Assembly: GCA_038373865.1 (NCBI GenBank)
Contig: JAXGGA010004728.1
Location: forward strand, 21,133-85,132
DNA length: 64,000 bases
Reading direction: 5' to 3'
Origin: Uloborus plumipes
Taxonomy: Eukaryota; Arthropoda; Arachnida; Araneae; Uloboridae
Shown: piece after piece, positions 1 to 13,700 of the stretch
How the letters are laid out: every line of letters begins with the position of its first letter
Numbering within the stretch: position 1 is the first letter of the stretch
Position numbers and translations under genes: made by a program
Notes under the pieces: generated by a model
The model's database searches: none
What the model was told of the DNA's origin: nothing
Seen by the model: the letters and a program-made list of their open reading frames with translations, nothing else

Positions 1-939
1 AATTTGACTTAATCAACCATATGTGATCAAAGTCTATACGGCATTGAGCAAAGATTAGCTGTTGCAGTTTGTTTTCACATAAGACATAAAACAGGTGATG
101 CCACTGAAAGTGTTACAACGAAATTTACTAACCCCTTTGGCATATCATCTTCAAAAATCAACAATGTTCGGTTATGGAAAACATGCATTCGCTACAAGCT
201 TCTCTTGGACCTTTATCTATATACATAAAAATAAATATCTATCCATGTTTGTACCTATGTATGTCCTTTATAGACTCAAAAACTACCCGTGAGATTTCAC
301 TTAAAATTTCACAGTGTGTTTGTGTCCTCACTGGGCACATCAAGAGGCCAATTACAAAAAAATCTGACAGGTGGTTCTTTTTTTTTTATTCCAATTTTAG
401 TTGAAACTTCCACATAAAATCTCTAATTTTTTAAAAGGGCTTCCCTCCATTCGAATCATTTTTTATTGCTTCATCTGAACTCCCCCTCGATAGCTAATTT
501 TGCATTTGATACTTTCCCTGCTTTGCGTGGTTTTCTGGGGCTTCTCTCAATTCAAATAGTTAAAAACTTTCTTTCGTTAGTATTCACCCTTGAATATATA
601 ATACTGTGCTGTTTTTATTTTTTTTTAAGTAGAAACGCATTTTTTTAGAAAATCATCACAGATAAAAAAAACACATTTGAGTTATGTATCACGTTGTCTT
701 ACACGCTGATTTAACTGCCATGCGTTGTCACAAAAAAACAAACCTTCTTGAATTTCGCATGTTGCATTTTAACCTGCGCGAAGGCAGGCACATGTACTGG
801 TTTTATATAAAACTTACAATATCCTTTAGTTGTTTTGAGAAGTATTAGAAAAAAAATTCTTTAAGCTAAATATCAAGAAACCCAATTTGTGTTTTTAGCC
901 TACTTTCCCGTTAAAAATAAAAGAAAGACAAAAAAAGTA
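1..939. other. AT-rich flank, no gene recognised
   Basis: Short open frames here are low-complexity and show no recognisable domain or splice-supported exon. Homopolymer T and A runs dominate. Confidence 0.5.
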
Positions 940-1470
940 TTAAAAGTAGCTTAATGCATCTAAAAAATATCGCCAAGTCCAAAAAAAAATCGCCAAGTTA
1001 AAAAAAATATCGCCAAGTCCAGAAAATATCGCCAAGTTGAAAAAATAAAGAGGTAAAATGAATATCGAAAAATTAAAAATTTGAAAGTAGGGTATTGAGA
1101 TGGGGAATTTGTGTGTCGGTCTGTCGGTCTGTCTGTCCCCCCCTAATAACTTTTGAATGAACATTCCGATTTGGACAAACTTTTTTTTGTTGGAAAGATC
1201 TCGGCGAGTACAGCTCATTCCCATATTTGATTTTTTGATTTGAACAATTTTTGGTTCAACTTTGAGCCGTTCAAATAACCGGTCCCGCGATACTAACTTT
1301 TTAATGAACAGTCCGATTTGAACAAACTTTTTTTTGTTGGAAAGAACTTTTCAAGGATACTTCATTCCCGTATTTACATTTCCGATTTGAACAATTTTTC
1401 GTTCAACATTGAACCGCTTAAGCAAGCTGTCACCCCTAATAACTTTTCAGTAAACAGTCCGAAAAAAAAA
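940..1470. repeat. Interspersed repeat with CGCCAAGT box array and 147-bp direct repeats
   Basis: Four copies of CGCCAAGT start at 971, 991, 1011 and 1030. They are followed by an about 147-bp unit present two and a bit times: the ACTTTTxAATGAAC segment recurs near 1150, 1296 and (truncated) 1443, GATTTGxACAAAC occurs at 1168 and 1315, and CATTCCC at 1216 and 1363. A GTCTGTCGGT simple repeat lies near 1115-1135. The block looks like a repeat family member; no coding content or terminal inverted repeat was found. Confidence 0.55.
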
Positions 1471-4400
1471 TGACTGACTGTGCAGACGATTTTTTGTTTA
1501 TTTATTCATTTGTTTTATTGAATTTATTATTATTATTATTATTATTATTTTTGGCAGACGATTTTTTTTGTAACAAAAATGTTTCATTCACGAGGGCATT
1601 TTATTCTTTATTTATATTTAACAACTGGCAACGGATTAAAAGTGAAATTCGAGACATTTTATCAACGGACGAGTTTTTTTTTTTTTTCTTTTTTTTTTTC
1701 TTTCTTTGATAAAATCTGTTTTGATGTACTTTGTACTTTTAATTTTTTTTTGAAAACAATTGAGGAATTTTTCTACGGAAGAACTGTAACAGTTACATTC
1801 TTTAAAAGGTGCGACAAAACTTTATTTATTCATTTATTTACTTTTTATGTGTCTATTTCATCTGATGAGAGGGGCATATTTTGCTTTTAGAAATCAGCTT
1901 CAAGTGCTAAAAAGGTATGTTTGACATAATTTTTAGTCTTAGATAATCAAGAGAATAATGATCAGATGCTAGAATGCCGATGTCGATGTACGGGAAAGTA
2001 GGTTCGTTTAGTTCTTGACAGAACTTCTTGTTCTAAAACTAGACTGATGCAAAATTGTCCCAAATAAGCATGTGTATTTGTTACAGCTAAGTTACTGTGA
2101 AAGACCGGGATTGGGGAATGTTGACTTCACCACTGTTTCAACAGAAATATTTCATTGCAGACAGCTGTGATATGTAGTAAATGTTGATATTCACTGACTA
2201 ATGTCACCATTTACTAGATTTTGGACTTTCAGTCTCAAACACAAAGCACACACAATGATCACTAATCAAGAAATTCGCCAGCATATTTATTTTATTGAAT
2301 CTAAAGATATAACAAGCATAATCATTTAATCTGTGTAACAGCAATAAAAAGAGAAAAGTGATATTATTCCATTTGCACAGAATCAAACATCAAAATGTTT
2401 TCCATCAGAACACCATTCATGCAAGTGCAGTAATTCTTTGCACTCAACTCCCTAACCAATTTCTACATATATAACAATTTGATTTTGCAGCAACTCCCAA
2501 CTTTTGTTGTTTCACAAAAACTTCTACTGAAATTCCCCAAAAAAAGTTGATTTTTCAAAAAATAGCTGTACTATTATCAGAGGAAAATATTAACAATTTT
2601 TAAATCTCCAATTTTAAGTCATTCACAATTACTTGTTATATTGTTCAAATTTATATATAATGTCAGTATAACACAACATTTTACATAGTCAAGCACTGCT
2701 GAGAAATGCGACTGAGTAAAAAATTTTATCACATAAAATGCTTATTCAATTATATTACAATGTGAAAGTTGATATATTATCAAAAAATAAAGTATTTTTC
2801 AACATAAAAAACAACTTAAGTACATTTTAAATGCATTCAGTAAGAAATGCTTATAATGTTTTACGCTATATTATTACTATTTTTGAAAAAATTCCGATTA
2901 CCTTAAACACACAATTTATTTGTTCTTACATCAGTTGCATTCAATTTTAATAAAATTTTATAATGTGGTTTTAAAAACTAAACCTGTTTTTTTAGAATTA
3001 AATAAACTATCTCTTTCTTACCTTTTAAAATGAGGTTTATTTCTTTTTTAATTTTTTGTTTGCAAAATCAAGTGGTGATTTTTTATTCTGATTTCCATCA
3101 TGTGTAAAAATACTTTTTCCTCTTCTTAATATAGATATTTTGCATTCAGTTTTCTTTAATTTCCTCCCCCTTCAGAAAAAAAAAAACTTTCTAACCATTT
3201 AGCTTTTTATACAGCTGCATTACTCACATTTGACACTTTATACTTTATTTACTTTCTTCTTTCAAAAGTCAGAAGTTTTACTAACAATAATTCGGAATTT
3301 TTACAGGTTTAAAAAATTTAACTTTTTTAATCCTACTTGTAAAAATAAAACACAGCTGCATTCATGGTTAGTTGCTTTCATTAGTTGCTTCAAACAGTTA
3401 AATTTATGTTTCCTAGAGGTCAAAATGAATTTATTACACAGCACATGCTCACACATTTTCAACAAAAGCAGAAAAATGTAGAAACATTCACTTCTTTACA
3501 AGATTATTAATAAATAAATGCCTACAAAAATTTTGTGTGTTTAGGGACTTCTAACTTTTCACTCAAACTTTATAAGCTATTTAGGATTAATAAGGAAAAT
3601 AAAATATTAAAAATTACATCACATAAAAATATATTTTCATTTCCTTTCAATATGGAATTTAAATTGTAAAATACAAGTTCGTTGACACACAAAAGAACAA
3701 ATATCACATTTGGAATAAGAACAGGATAAAAGTTTAGTAAAATGCAAAGAGTTTAATAAAGAATAAATGCTCATAAACATTCTAATCTTGTGTAGCAAGA
3801 ACATCAAAAGCATATTTTTAAAAAGAGATTGTGATAGAACATCAAAAAGGATGCTTTGCGAGATTTCTGCAGGAAATTCCTGAAAATAAAAAGATGGAAT
3901 AAAATTTAAATCACTTAAAGGAATCAACAACTAAAAACTTAGAGAGGGGGGGGGGGGAGTTATTTAGAAACTTTTTTTATTTTAGATTTTAAACTTATTC
4001 AATGAAGAATTTCGATGTCGGAAATAATGCATGAAAATTTCATTGGCATTTGAATACTTAAAAGTGATGACTGCTTTTTAATTATTTATTTTTTCAATGA
4101 CAATGTTCAAGCAGGACAGGTAAGGGAAAGTGGGGATACATTGAAAAATACATTTTTCCATTTTTAAGATAGTCACTAAAAGTGAGAAAATTATTTTTAT
4201 GAGAATTGAGATTATAGCAAGCATTTTTATATTAGCTCTAAAGATTGAAGCCAAGGTTAATGTTTACAAACGATTTGTTTGTGCTCATTGCATTGCATAT
4301 GATATGTAAGAGTAAGTTTCTAAAAAAAATTTCCTCTAAAATCATTATTAATTGGTTAAAACTATTAATTTTAGTGTAGGACAGAATAACATCTAAGGAA

Positions 4401-4679
4401 CAGATCTACTGAGAGAAATGTGAGGGTAAAACTCATAACTCCAAAAGGTGTTTTCTGAATTGGGGTCATTTAGGGACATAGTTATGGCTATGGAAAATTC
4501 ACTTATGATCACACTTAGAAGAGACTTTGAGCTGAAACATAAATTGAGAAAACTTTACAAACAACCAGTTTTATAAAACGCACTGAGAAAGCAGTATGAC
4601 TCCAAAACTAGGCGAATTATCCATAAAGTCCAAGTTGGAATAAATATAAACTAAATAAAAAATAAAACTTACATGCAGT
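1471..4679. other. AT-rich region downstream of the tetraspanin gene
   Basis: Contains an (ATT)n run near 1523-1551, poly-T tracts and a G-run near 3946-3957, but no recognisable coding exon. Part of it may be the 3' UTR of the minus-strand tetraspanin gene: a consensus splice donor (GTAAGT) lies seven bases past that gene's stop, so the UTR could be spliced into this region. Confidence 0.4.
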
Positions 4680-4751
4680 TTAGGCCACTGGTTCATACTT
4701 AGCCTTGTCAATGTATTTACCGAGGCAACCGGCCAGGCAGATTCCAAATAT
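4680..4751 (-). CDS. Tetraspanin coding exon 6 (last)
   Basis: Encodes residues 221-243, the end of membrane segment 4 and the cytoplasmic tail ending YEPVA, then TAA at 4682-4680. Acceptor CCAG immediately precedes ATATTTGG. Confidence 0.9.
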   Translation of the reverse strand: MFGICLAGCLGKYIDKAKYEPVA

Positions 4752-7700
4752 CTGGAAGATAGAATAAATTTCATATGCCTTAAACAAAAAATGAGTGGCC
4801 AAAAATAATTTATTTTTAACTTGATTATAAACGTACAAAGCAAGATCAAACTGTACTTCTTATGTTAAACTATTCTAATTTCCTTTTAAAAAAAGACATC
4901 ACTAAGGATGTGTTTTAATTTTGAAAAACACATACTTACTAAAAAGCATCTTCATTTCAAGGTTAAAAAATTCTTCAATAACCTCATCTTGTAAATAACA
5001 GGTCAATATTAAATTGTTAATGTCCACAAAGATAAATTTAAATTAGTTAATTCTCAAAGATGACTTGTACATTACTTTTCTAATTCTTCCCTACCCAACA
5101 GATATAAATTCGAAAAATAATGAAACTTTTAAATCTTTATCTCTTTTATCACAAAGTTTACATGTCTAAAGGATTATAAGTTATCTTTTTTCCTGCTTTG
5201 AAACTCAAAACTAAATGTGCATTCCAAAGAAAAATTGCTTAAATGTCAACAAATTTGCAGTTAAATATATATATATATATATATATATAGCATTGACCTT
5301 TAATCAATCATTTTAGGTTAGATCAGCTCTTATATTACATCAACAGCCTTAAATCAATATTGCCTAAATTCATTAATATGAATAAAAATGTTTTTTAATT
5401 GGAGGTTTTTTTTTTTTTTTTTTTTAATCCATTTACCTAATTTTTCTATTCTGTTAAGTTTTACTCTGAAGAGTGGTTATGAAAATTTTAATGAAGTAAA
5501 TTTTGCTTCATTCAGATTCAGAAGAATTTGCTATATCTTTAGTTTTTAAAGGAAAAGAATTATACAAAATAAGTTTAAATAAAAGTGTTTATAAAATAAT
5601 AGAATTTTTGTTATTACTTTACCTGGAAAACTGAGAGCACCAAAGCCCCACCAAATATAATTCCTAGATTGTGATTCACAAAATCAACAATATTAATGTA
5701 GCAGCCCTAGAAAGAAATGATATGCATTTAATTCCAAATAAGATGAATATATAAGAAGAAAGTATTTTTGACTTGGGACAAGAAGTCAAAGAAGACGAAC
5801 AGAGATGCTTACAAATGCAAATATAAGAAGATTTATTATAGTCATAAAGAGATGAAATTTAAAAAGAGAGGGGAAACACATTAAAGTAAAAAAGCACAAG
5901 GCAGCCTCACTTGAACACTAAACTGAGTATTAGAATAGAAGAAGTAAAAAAAATCTTAGTACTGGTTACCATGTGCAGTCAATTCAAGATAACTCAAATC
6001 TAGCAGAATCGAAAAAAAACTTCGACTCATCAGATGTTTGACTTAGTACAATTAGTTTTCAACATTTTAGCAAAGAAAATCTGTAGATAACTGATAAAGT
6101 TACAGAATGTATAAATTATTTCACTTTAAAAATGTCCACAATTTAATTTAAAACATTAAGAACAAAAAAAAAAGAAGAAATTGAGAATAAATACTACTTT
6201 CTATTTGCATTTCGTTTTAAGATAATCCGGCATTTTTATGTATAATAAACAGCTCTGTGATTCACAAACAGTGGTAGCTTGTGCCTTAATTTAGTGGGTG
6301 GGCCCGCAATTTTATGTTTTCCCAGGATAATACTTACACAAATAAGATGGGGGAAAGTAAACTAATGCTTAGCAACGTAAAATAATATTTATCTACTTCA
6401 TTGACATTTTAAGGCGGGAGGTCTTTTTTTTTGGACATCCTTGGTAATTTATATAAATGTAATCCTGATACGGTTATAAATTTAGAGCTTTAGAATACTT
6501 ATCACTTCTCCAAGCAATTATAATGTGACACCCGGCAGGATAACAAAGTTCATAGAGCTTATACAATACTTACAACCCTTTTTAATATATTAGCATAACA
6601 TTGTGACAAATGAGATTAAATTCAAACTAATACCAAGAAAATGGCAAACGCTCTGCAAGTCAAAAATAAAGTCTTCACCAAAAAATTTCGAGAATAAGAA
6701 TCTCTAGTTCCAAAACACAAATCCATAGTAATAATAAATTATAAATCTATATTAATAAAACAGAATAAATGTGTGCGTATGTATATGAATGTTCCCCTTA
6801 CAAATCCATAGTTTACGTCGGATCTGGACTAAATTTGGCAGGAAGATACTTGGGCACCCGGAAAGGGTTGTAGGGGGGGGGGGGATTCAAACGCCAAAAA
6901 AGTACCGATCCGTTTGAATTTCAATGTGACGACTAAAAATTGCTCTTTCTACCCTAAATAATTATCGGATCTTCTTGATTTTGGTCTCATTTTAACGCTT
7001 GCGAAAAATATCCATTAAGGGGATTTCCTTCTGAAGATTATGAAAACTCCGAACCGCTAACTTCACCCAGAAAAAAAACGATACGGGCGTTTTTAAGTTA
7101 GTCAAAATCAATTTTAAATTGGATTTCTTAATATTATTTGCACGATCGTGAAAGAAATTGAATAGTGTGAAACAAATTATTGATAACAAAAGTGTGTTGC
7201 CACTTTGTTCTTGGACAAAAACAAATAAAATTCTTACTTTGCTTTTAGGCTTTTCCTGTAGCGGAGATTTTAAACTTTTTTGGCGATTGATTCATTTCTC
7301 GTTCTGCGGAAAATGTCGACTTTAATCTAATCGGGACTTATATAGACACGCGTTACTTGACAAAATTTTATTCTCAAGGTTTATCTGGCAGAGTCGAGCC
7401 AGGCAGCTAATAAAAAAATAAAATAGGCATGCATTGTATTACAAATAGGTGGTGGTGGTGGTGGGGTGGGGGGGTGAAACTGGCAATGTCTATGCCTGTT
7501 AGTAATAAGTGTTGAAAATTAAAAAGAAAAGAAAAAAAGAAGAGGAAATGTAATAAAAATCAATAAAAAAAAAGAAAGAAAACGAAAAGGGCGGAATGAA
7601 AAGAAGCGAGAGTTTTTCAACTAACACAGGGCCAGATGCCAGACATTTTCTGCCCCTGTACAGTGAAGAGACATTTCCCTCTCCACGGCTTTGGTTGGGG

Positions 7701-10700
7701 ACAAAGGGAAATCTTGGGGCCTGATAGAAAAGCACCCTTATGGCAGAAATTACAGGGGGTGTGATCACTCACTGCTCTTCTTAATCTAGCCATTGCGATT
7801 GGCTGAAAGTGGCAATTGCCGAGGGCCTAGTGCTTGCTGACCCTTGGAGCTAGAAGTTTGTTCTCAAAGCTGTGCGAAGCGCTAAAATTAATGGATTTCA
7901 AACTTTCTTGTGTTGTTTTTGCGATGAGCAGGGGGGGGCGGGAACTAAAAGCTAAAAATATGTTTTGTGCCCTATGTTTTTTTTTTTTTTTGAACAACAA
8001 TATAATTTTATTATGTATTTTTTTTCTTCCAATTTTTCTGAGGAGCGTTCACGAAGCAGCTAACCATCATTCTTTTTCATGAATGTTTCAAGTTTGACAC
8101 GATTCTCATTGACTTCAGTGTTTTGTGTAAATTCTTAAAGGCAAACATGGACGTTTCAATCTAATTTTAAATCAGGGTTTGAAATAAGGTTCAATTTTGA
8201 AGGGGGAATCCCCCCTTTACTTCTAATTTCAGAGGGGATTTTTTGAATCTGGGGGGGGGAAGAATATAAATTTTCATTAAGTCTGACATGCTACAGCTTA
8301 ATGAAGAAAAAAGCTGAACTTTTCGCATAATAAATAAAACGTCAAAAATTAACATTTAAGATGGTGATTAATGTACTCACAATCAAGGAGCTAACAGAAT
8401 ATTTTTCTTATTGAGTTTTTTTTTTAAATTTAAATATTGTTTTTCTTTATTCAAGATTTTAGAAACTTTAGATGCTAAAGGACTTCGATTCATAAAAACA
8501 ATTAAAATTTTGTTAAAATAGCTTTTTTCTTAAATTTATCAGATTTGAACACTGAACTTTATATTTTAAATGAAGGAGCAGTGTTGATTTTCACAATGCC
8601 TTTTTTAATTGAGTGTCCAATTAAAACGTCAGCCTCTTGCGATTTAAATTTAAAATTTATTGATTTTGATAACAATTCATACCGGAATTATTTTATTTTA
8701 AGCTAGGGAAATCACGAAATTTACCGCTGTCGGAAACAACGATCAACATTTTTGGAAAAATACTTAACGTGAATAAGAAAAATGACTAGTTTGTTTGCAA
8801 TTTTAATTCATTTAAAAAATGACGAAGTACAAGAAATATTGGATCGCTTAAAAAAAGACTCAAGAAAGAACTTTAAACAATGCGCACAAAAGCCACCCCC
8901 TCACGGATGAATTGAATCGTCAAAACAAAACCTCTTTTCCCTGTGCAAACAGCCTCCATGCATTCCACACATGCGCAGAAGGGCCGAAGGGTTCTGCACA
9001 TATAACGTTAAATAGCCAACGAATGCGCCAAGAGGTGACGTCACTCATTGGCAGGGAAGCATCCGAGAGAGTGATTTATTGCCAAGAATGGTAATCACCA
9101 AGATCAAAGCTAAAATGCGACTGGGTATCTGGACATTGCTTGCTGAAGGAATGTTTTCGGTACGCACTGCTCACTACTACGCTACGAGATTTTTTATTCT
9201 TTACTCTGCGTTTCCTGGCTGGAATTCGTTATCGTGTTGAAGAAAATACCAGGGGGGGAAATCGCGCACAGCCTTTTTTTTTGTGCAGGATTTTTCAATT
9301 CTGTGCGCGTTTTGCGCAATCCCGCACGCTATTTCAAGCCCTGTTATATAGTACTTGTATTCTGATTCATAAACTTCTTTAATAGTCTTTTCTTCAACTC
9401 CAATGATAAGTCTCAGTGAAAGCTGCATTGAAGAAGCCACACTTTTGGAAACAGTTCCTTAGTGACACTTTATAAATGCCACTGGGTACAAATAATACAT
9501 CAAGAAAATCAGCCATTACTCCTTTAGTGCAATTTACATCAAAAAGAGCTCTTTTGGCTTTTAGACTCTACTGTGCATGAGTTGCAAGAGATAATGACAG
9601 ATTATTCACATTTTTACTAGTAAGCTTTTGTTCTTTAAACAATCCAATTTCAAGTTATCTTTAAACAAAACTTTGAGTTCAAAAAAGTAAACATTGAGCT
9701 ATGGTGGATAATCAACATAAAATTGATGACAAAGGAGTTTAGCCCTGATTTAAAAAAAAAAAAAAATCAGACTGAGTAATGGCGAACTGACTATTTTTTT
9801 TCAAATGGTAGCAAACCATCCAGTTACTGTGAAGAGTGACATCACAGAAGTGGTCAGATTCAACATCGGTATTTGATGTACAAATTTTAAGTTATAACTC
9901 TTAAAACATACCTTTCCATCCATGAGTTCAAATAATTAAGAGTTAAGGGTCATTTTTCATATTCTTATGTGTTATGTATTATGGAATACAAAATTAAAAA
10001 TGTGACGATTCCTTGTTAGAGCATGATATAGAAGAATATCCAGTTATTAAGAACAAAAAACAATCAGCATGCAATAAACAGTTATTCTAATTACTCAGAA
10101 AACTTACGGACGTATATATTTCGGTTTCGTCTTCCACCGGAGCATTGTGGCAGTGGCTCTTGTCTCGACAACAGCTCAATGGAACGGATCCATTATTCCA
10201 CTTGTTGTACCAATCTGTGTAGCTGTTTACGCCACAACATTTTAGCTGTAAAAGAGAACAAGATTGAAACAACTCCCCACAGAGTTAAGTATTTACTTAA
10301 TTGTATTCCATCACTTACAAAAATCAAAAGGACTGCAATTACAAAAATTCGGCCCCAAAAAAAGCTTATCTATCTCAGCAAATAAAAATATTTTTATCCC
10401 CTCAAAAATATCATCTGTGCAGTGTATAATTCCAATGTATTGCACTAACAACAGAAACAGAGCAAGTACACTGGAAATATTTTTATCTACATTGATTGGT
10501 ACCAATTTTCGTAGAACAAGAAAAACGTCAGATGTTGAAAACAAAAAGAAAAAATTGAATATAGATTAAACCTATAACATACAAAAAATGTTAGGGTGTA
10601 TCAGAACATAAAACTACACAACAGTCATTAATTAAGTAATCATTATTACATAAAATTAACAGTTTAATAATTAATTTAACAAATATGGAAGAAAGAACTG

Positions 10701-13700
10701 AGTTGCTTGAAAATATCAAAATTGAAAAAGGTACGTGAAACGGATAGTTCAGAATTTAGACAAGGAAGTTAAAAAAGAGACACTCATGATGTTCAGGAAC
10801 TTCCCCTCACATGTCAGTTGAATCTAAAGAAATTATTACATCTCTCATTGCCAAATTTTTAAAATTTCATTCTCTTTTTTTATTTTTATTATTATTTTAA
10901 GAGTCAGGGTTTTTTAATTCCCCCAGATTTCAATTTGAAAAAAATAAAATAATAAAGAAACCCTTAAGAGGGCACTTCTGTGATTTTGAAAAGTATGTCA
11001 ATGATCTTAATCAAGAGTTTACTCTTCAAATACCTATTAGTTCTATTTTTGAAAAAGAAACAAAGAAAAAAACATAAAAAAGTACTTTTATTTATTCATT
11101 CATCTTTTAATTTACAAGTGATTGCTTAGAAATTGTTTTATCTTATGTATTTTACTTCAAATTAAAACTGCTCATTTATATTTTCAATAACATTGATGTT
11201 CAACAGAGTATATGTATGAATTTTCAAGAGTAGGGGGGAAGGGCTGGGACGATAAGTGTTAGTCAACCTCTTCGAGGGGGGGGGGGGGTCCTTGTCTAGA
11301 AGTTTTAACTTTTTAAAGGTATGATTTTCTTCAATTGCTCCAGTCTTGTTTTCATTGTATTTGCCACTGTAATTATATTTTTCTGCAGAATGCAATATTT
11401 TCAAATACATGAATTATCATGCATATGTTCACAAGGTTCAGTAAAATCTAAGAAAACCTAAGGATACTGGTTCAAACACACATGTCTTTGTCCTTCAAAT
11501 TGGTGAAGACTTGCTCTTTACCTTGACTTAAAAATGATTCAAGATTTTAAAAAGACAACAAAAATCAATTCAATAAAATTTCCAACTAACATATGACTGG
11601 AGCAGATCAATGTCCTTGTCTCTAATGCCACCTTGACCATAGTGGGAGATGCTGTTGTTCAGCCCTGTTTCGAAGCCCTGGCGGATTTTATCACGATACA
11701 TGTAAGACGTCACTCCAGCGACTATTTCCAGCACAAGCACAAGGGACAGAAATATTGCAAGCTATGGAAAAAATTTTACTGAATTAGAGAAACAATCAAA
11801 TGTTCCTTGCACAAAATACATTAAAAAAAAGCTTGTTATAAAATACTCGGTTCTACAGTTAAGTACCCAGAACTGCAGTTCTGGGTTAGCATATTTCAAA
11901 TCACTCATTTGATTACATTTGATATTTCAATAATTACCACTTAAAAGAAATTACTTTGTACCCCAAGCCCCTATAAGATCAAAATGATTCCCCCGAGTTT
12001 CAGAATTAGCCAAATTTCAAATTGCTACCGAAATTTTCAAATAACACATTTAAAAGCATTTTAGGATTAACCCAGTGAGGGTTTTTGAAATTTCACAAGT
12101 TTTCATAGAAATAATTACCATATATGCTCACTTAAATCAAGCAATTTAGTACATAAAATCATGTTGAAAGGTAAAATTTTTTTTTAAAACAAGGCAAAAT
12201 TTTCCCTAACACTTGAAAATCAAGGTATTTTTTAACATTTTGTTCAACTTTTGTTATATATAGAGATAGAAGTAGAATCAAAAATGTTTTATTGAGATTA
12301 ATATTTTATGAAGAGATGGATAGATAAGATAGATAGATATACATAGATGGAAAGGTATAGAGGGATAGAAATAATAAAGGTTTCTGGTACGTAATACATG
12401 AAAAGATAAATAGTTTAATAACTCTAGTGATAGATAGATTGATAAAGAGACAGAAACTTAAATGGATAGATGTAGACAATGTTTTCTTGGTATTAATAAA
12501 TAGTTTTATTAACAGAGAGATATGTACGTTGAAATCCAGTTACAACAAACTTTAAGGGATAGCAAATTTTGTTTGTTGTTATGAAGTTCAAGCAATTAGG
12601 GGAAAATCAAAATGGGACGGAAACTTTTATTTCGTTGAAACTGATATTTTGTTGCATGGGTATTCGCCATAAAGAGCTTTCACTGCACCAACTAAGGTAA
12701 AAATAGATGTATAAAGATGATGGTATTGTTTAAAATAAGGTTTACAAAACCTCCAAATTTATTTCAACAACAGATAGAGGGCTGGCGTAAAAAAGGGAGG
12801 GGCTTCAAAAGCTAATATGCACTATACTTACAGATAGTAAATCAGTGTATTGATTCTTCTCATTTAAAGAACATTTTTATGCCCAACATAGATAGACAAA
12901 TTTCATTATGAAAAAGCATTTCTTGGAAATAAAAATGAGCGATAAGATTTTTAGATAAAATAAATTATGAGATTACCAAATCCAAGCTAATAAAACATTT
13001 GTTTTGTTTTAAAACAACACACAACTTCAACTTTTTCAACACACAACTCTGCTGCTTGCTTTTCTTTAATTAGTTGCAGGAAATTTAATTTCTTGATCAG
13101 AAATTCAAATTTAGCATGCTAGTTATTATCTAGTTATTTAGCGAAGTTATAAGAAATTGAGGCACAAAAATAAACAAATAAATAAATTAATTAAAATAAT
13201 AATAATTAATTAACTTAATTTCTGCAGTGTCAATTTTTCTTATTTTACTAACTTCTATTGTTAGGTCATACAAACCACAAATGAAGCAATTGTACTAAAA
13301 CTCATTGCTTTTCATTTTTTAAGAACAAAAATATTCAATATATATGGCTAAAGTATGATTTTTGCTTTTTATAATTCTGAAACGTGTGAGTTAGTTCTGT
13401 AACATATTTGCTGTTTTTCAATGTTACCGCTCTGACTGTTACCGATCTGACAAACTGACAAAGTTTTTTTTTTATTTCCGAGTAGATCGCACTAAACCAA
13501 AATCAAACACGTGGTTTTTTCACTTGTAACAAAGGACTATACTTATATATAAAATAATTTTTAAAATAATAAAAACTGCGCATTTTAGAGCGTGTTACCG
13601 ATCTGATGACTCAAATGACACACATTTTATAAAATCACTTTAAAAAATCTTACCTACAATTTTTGATGCAGAAATGCAAATTTTTAATTACAATTCGATA

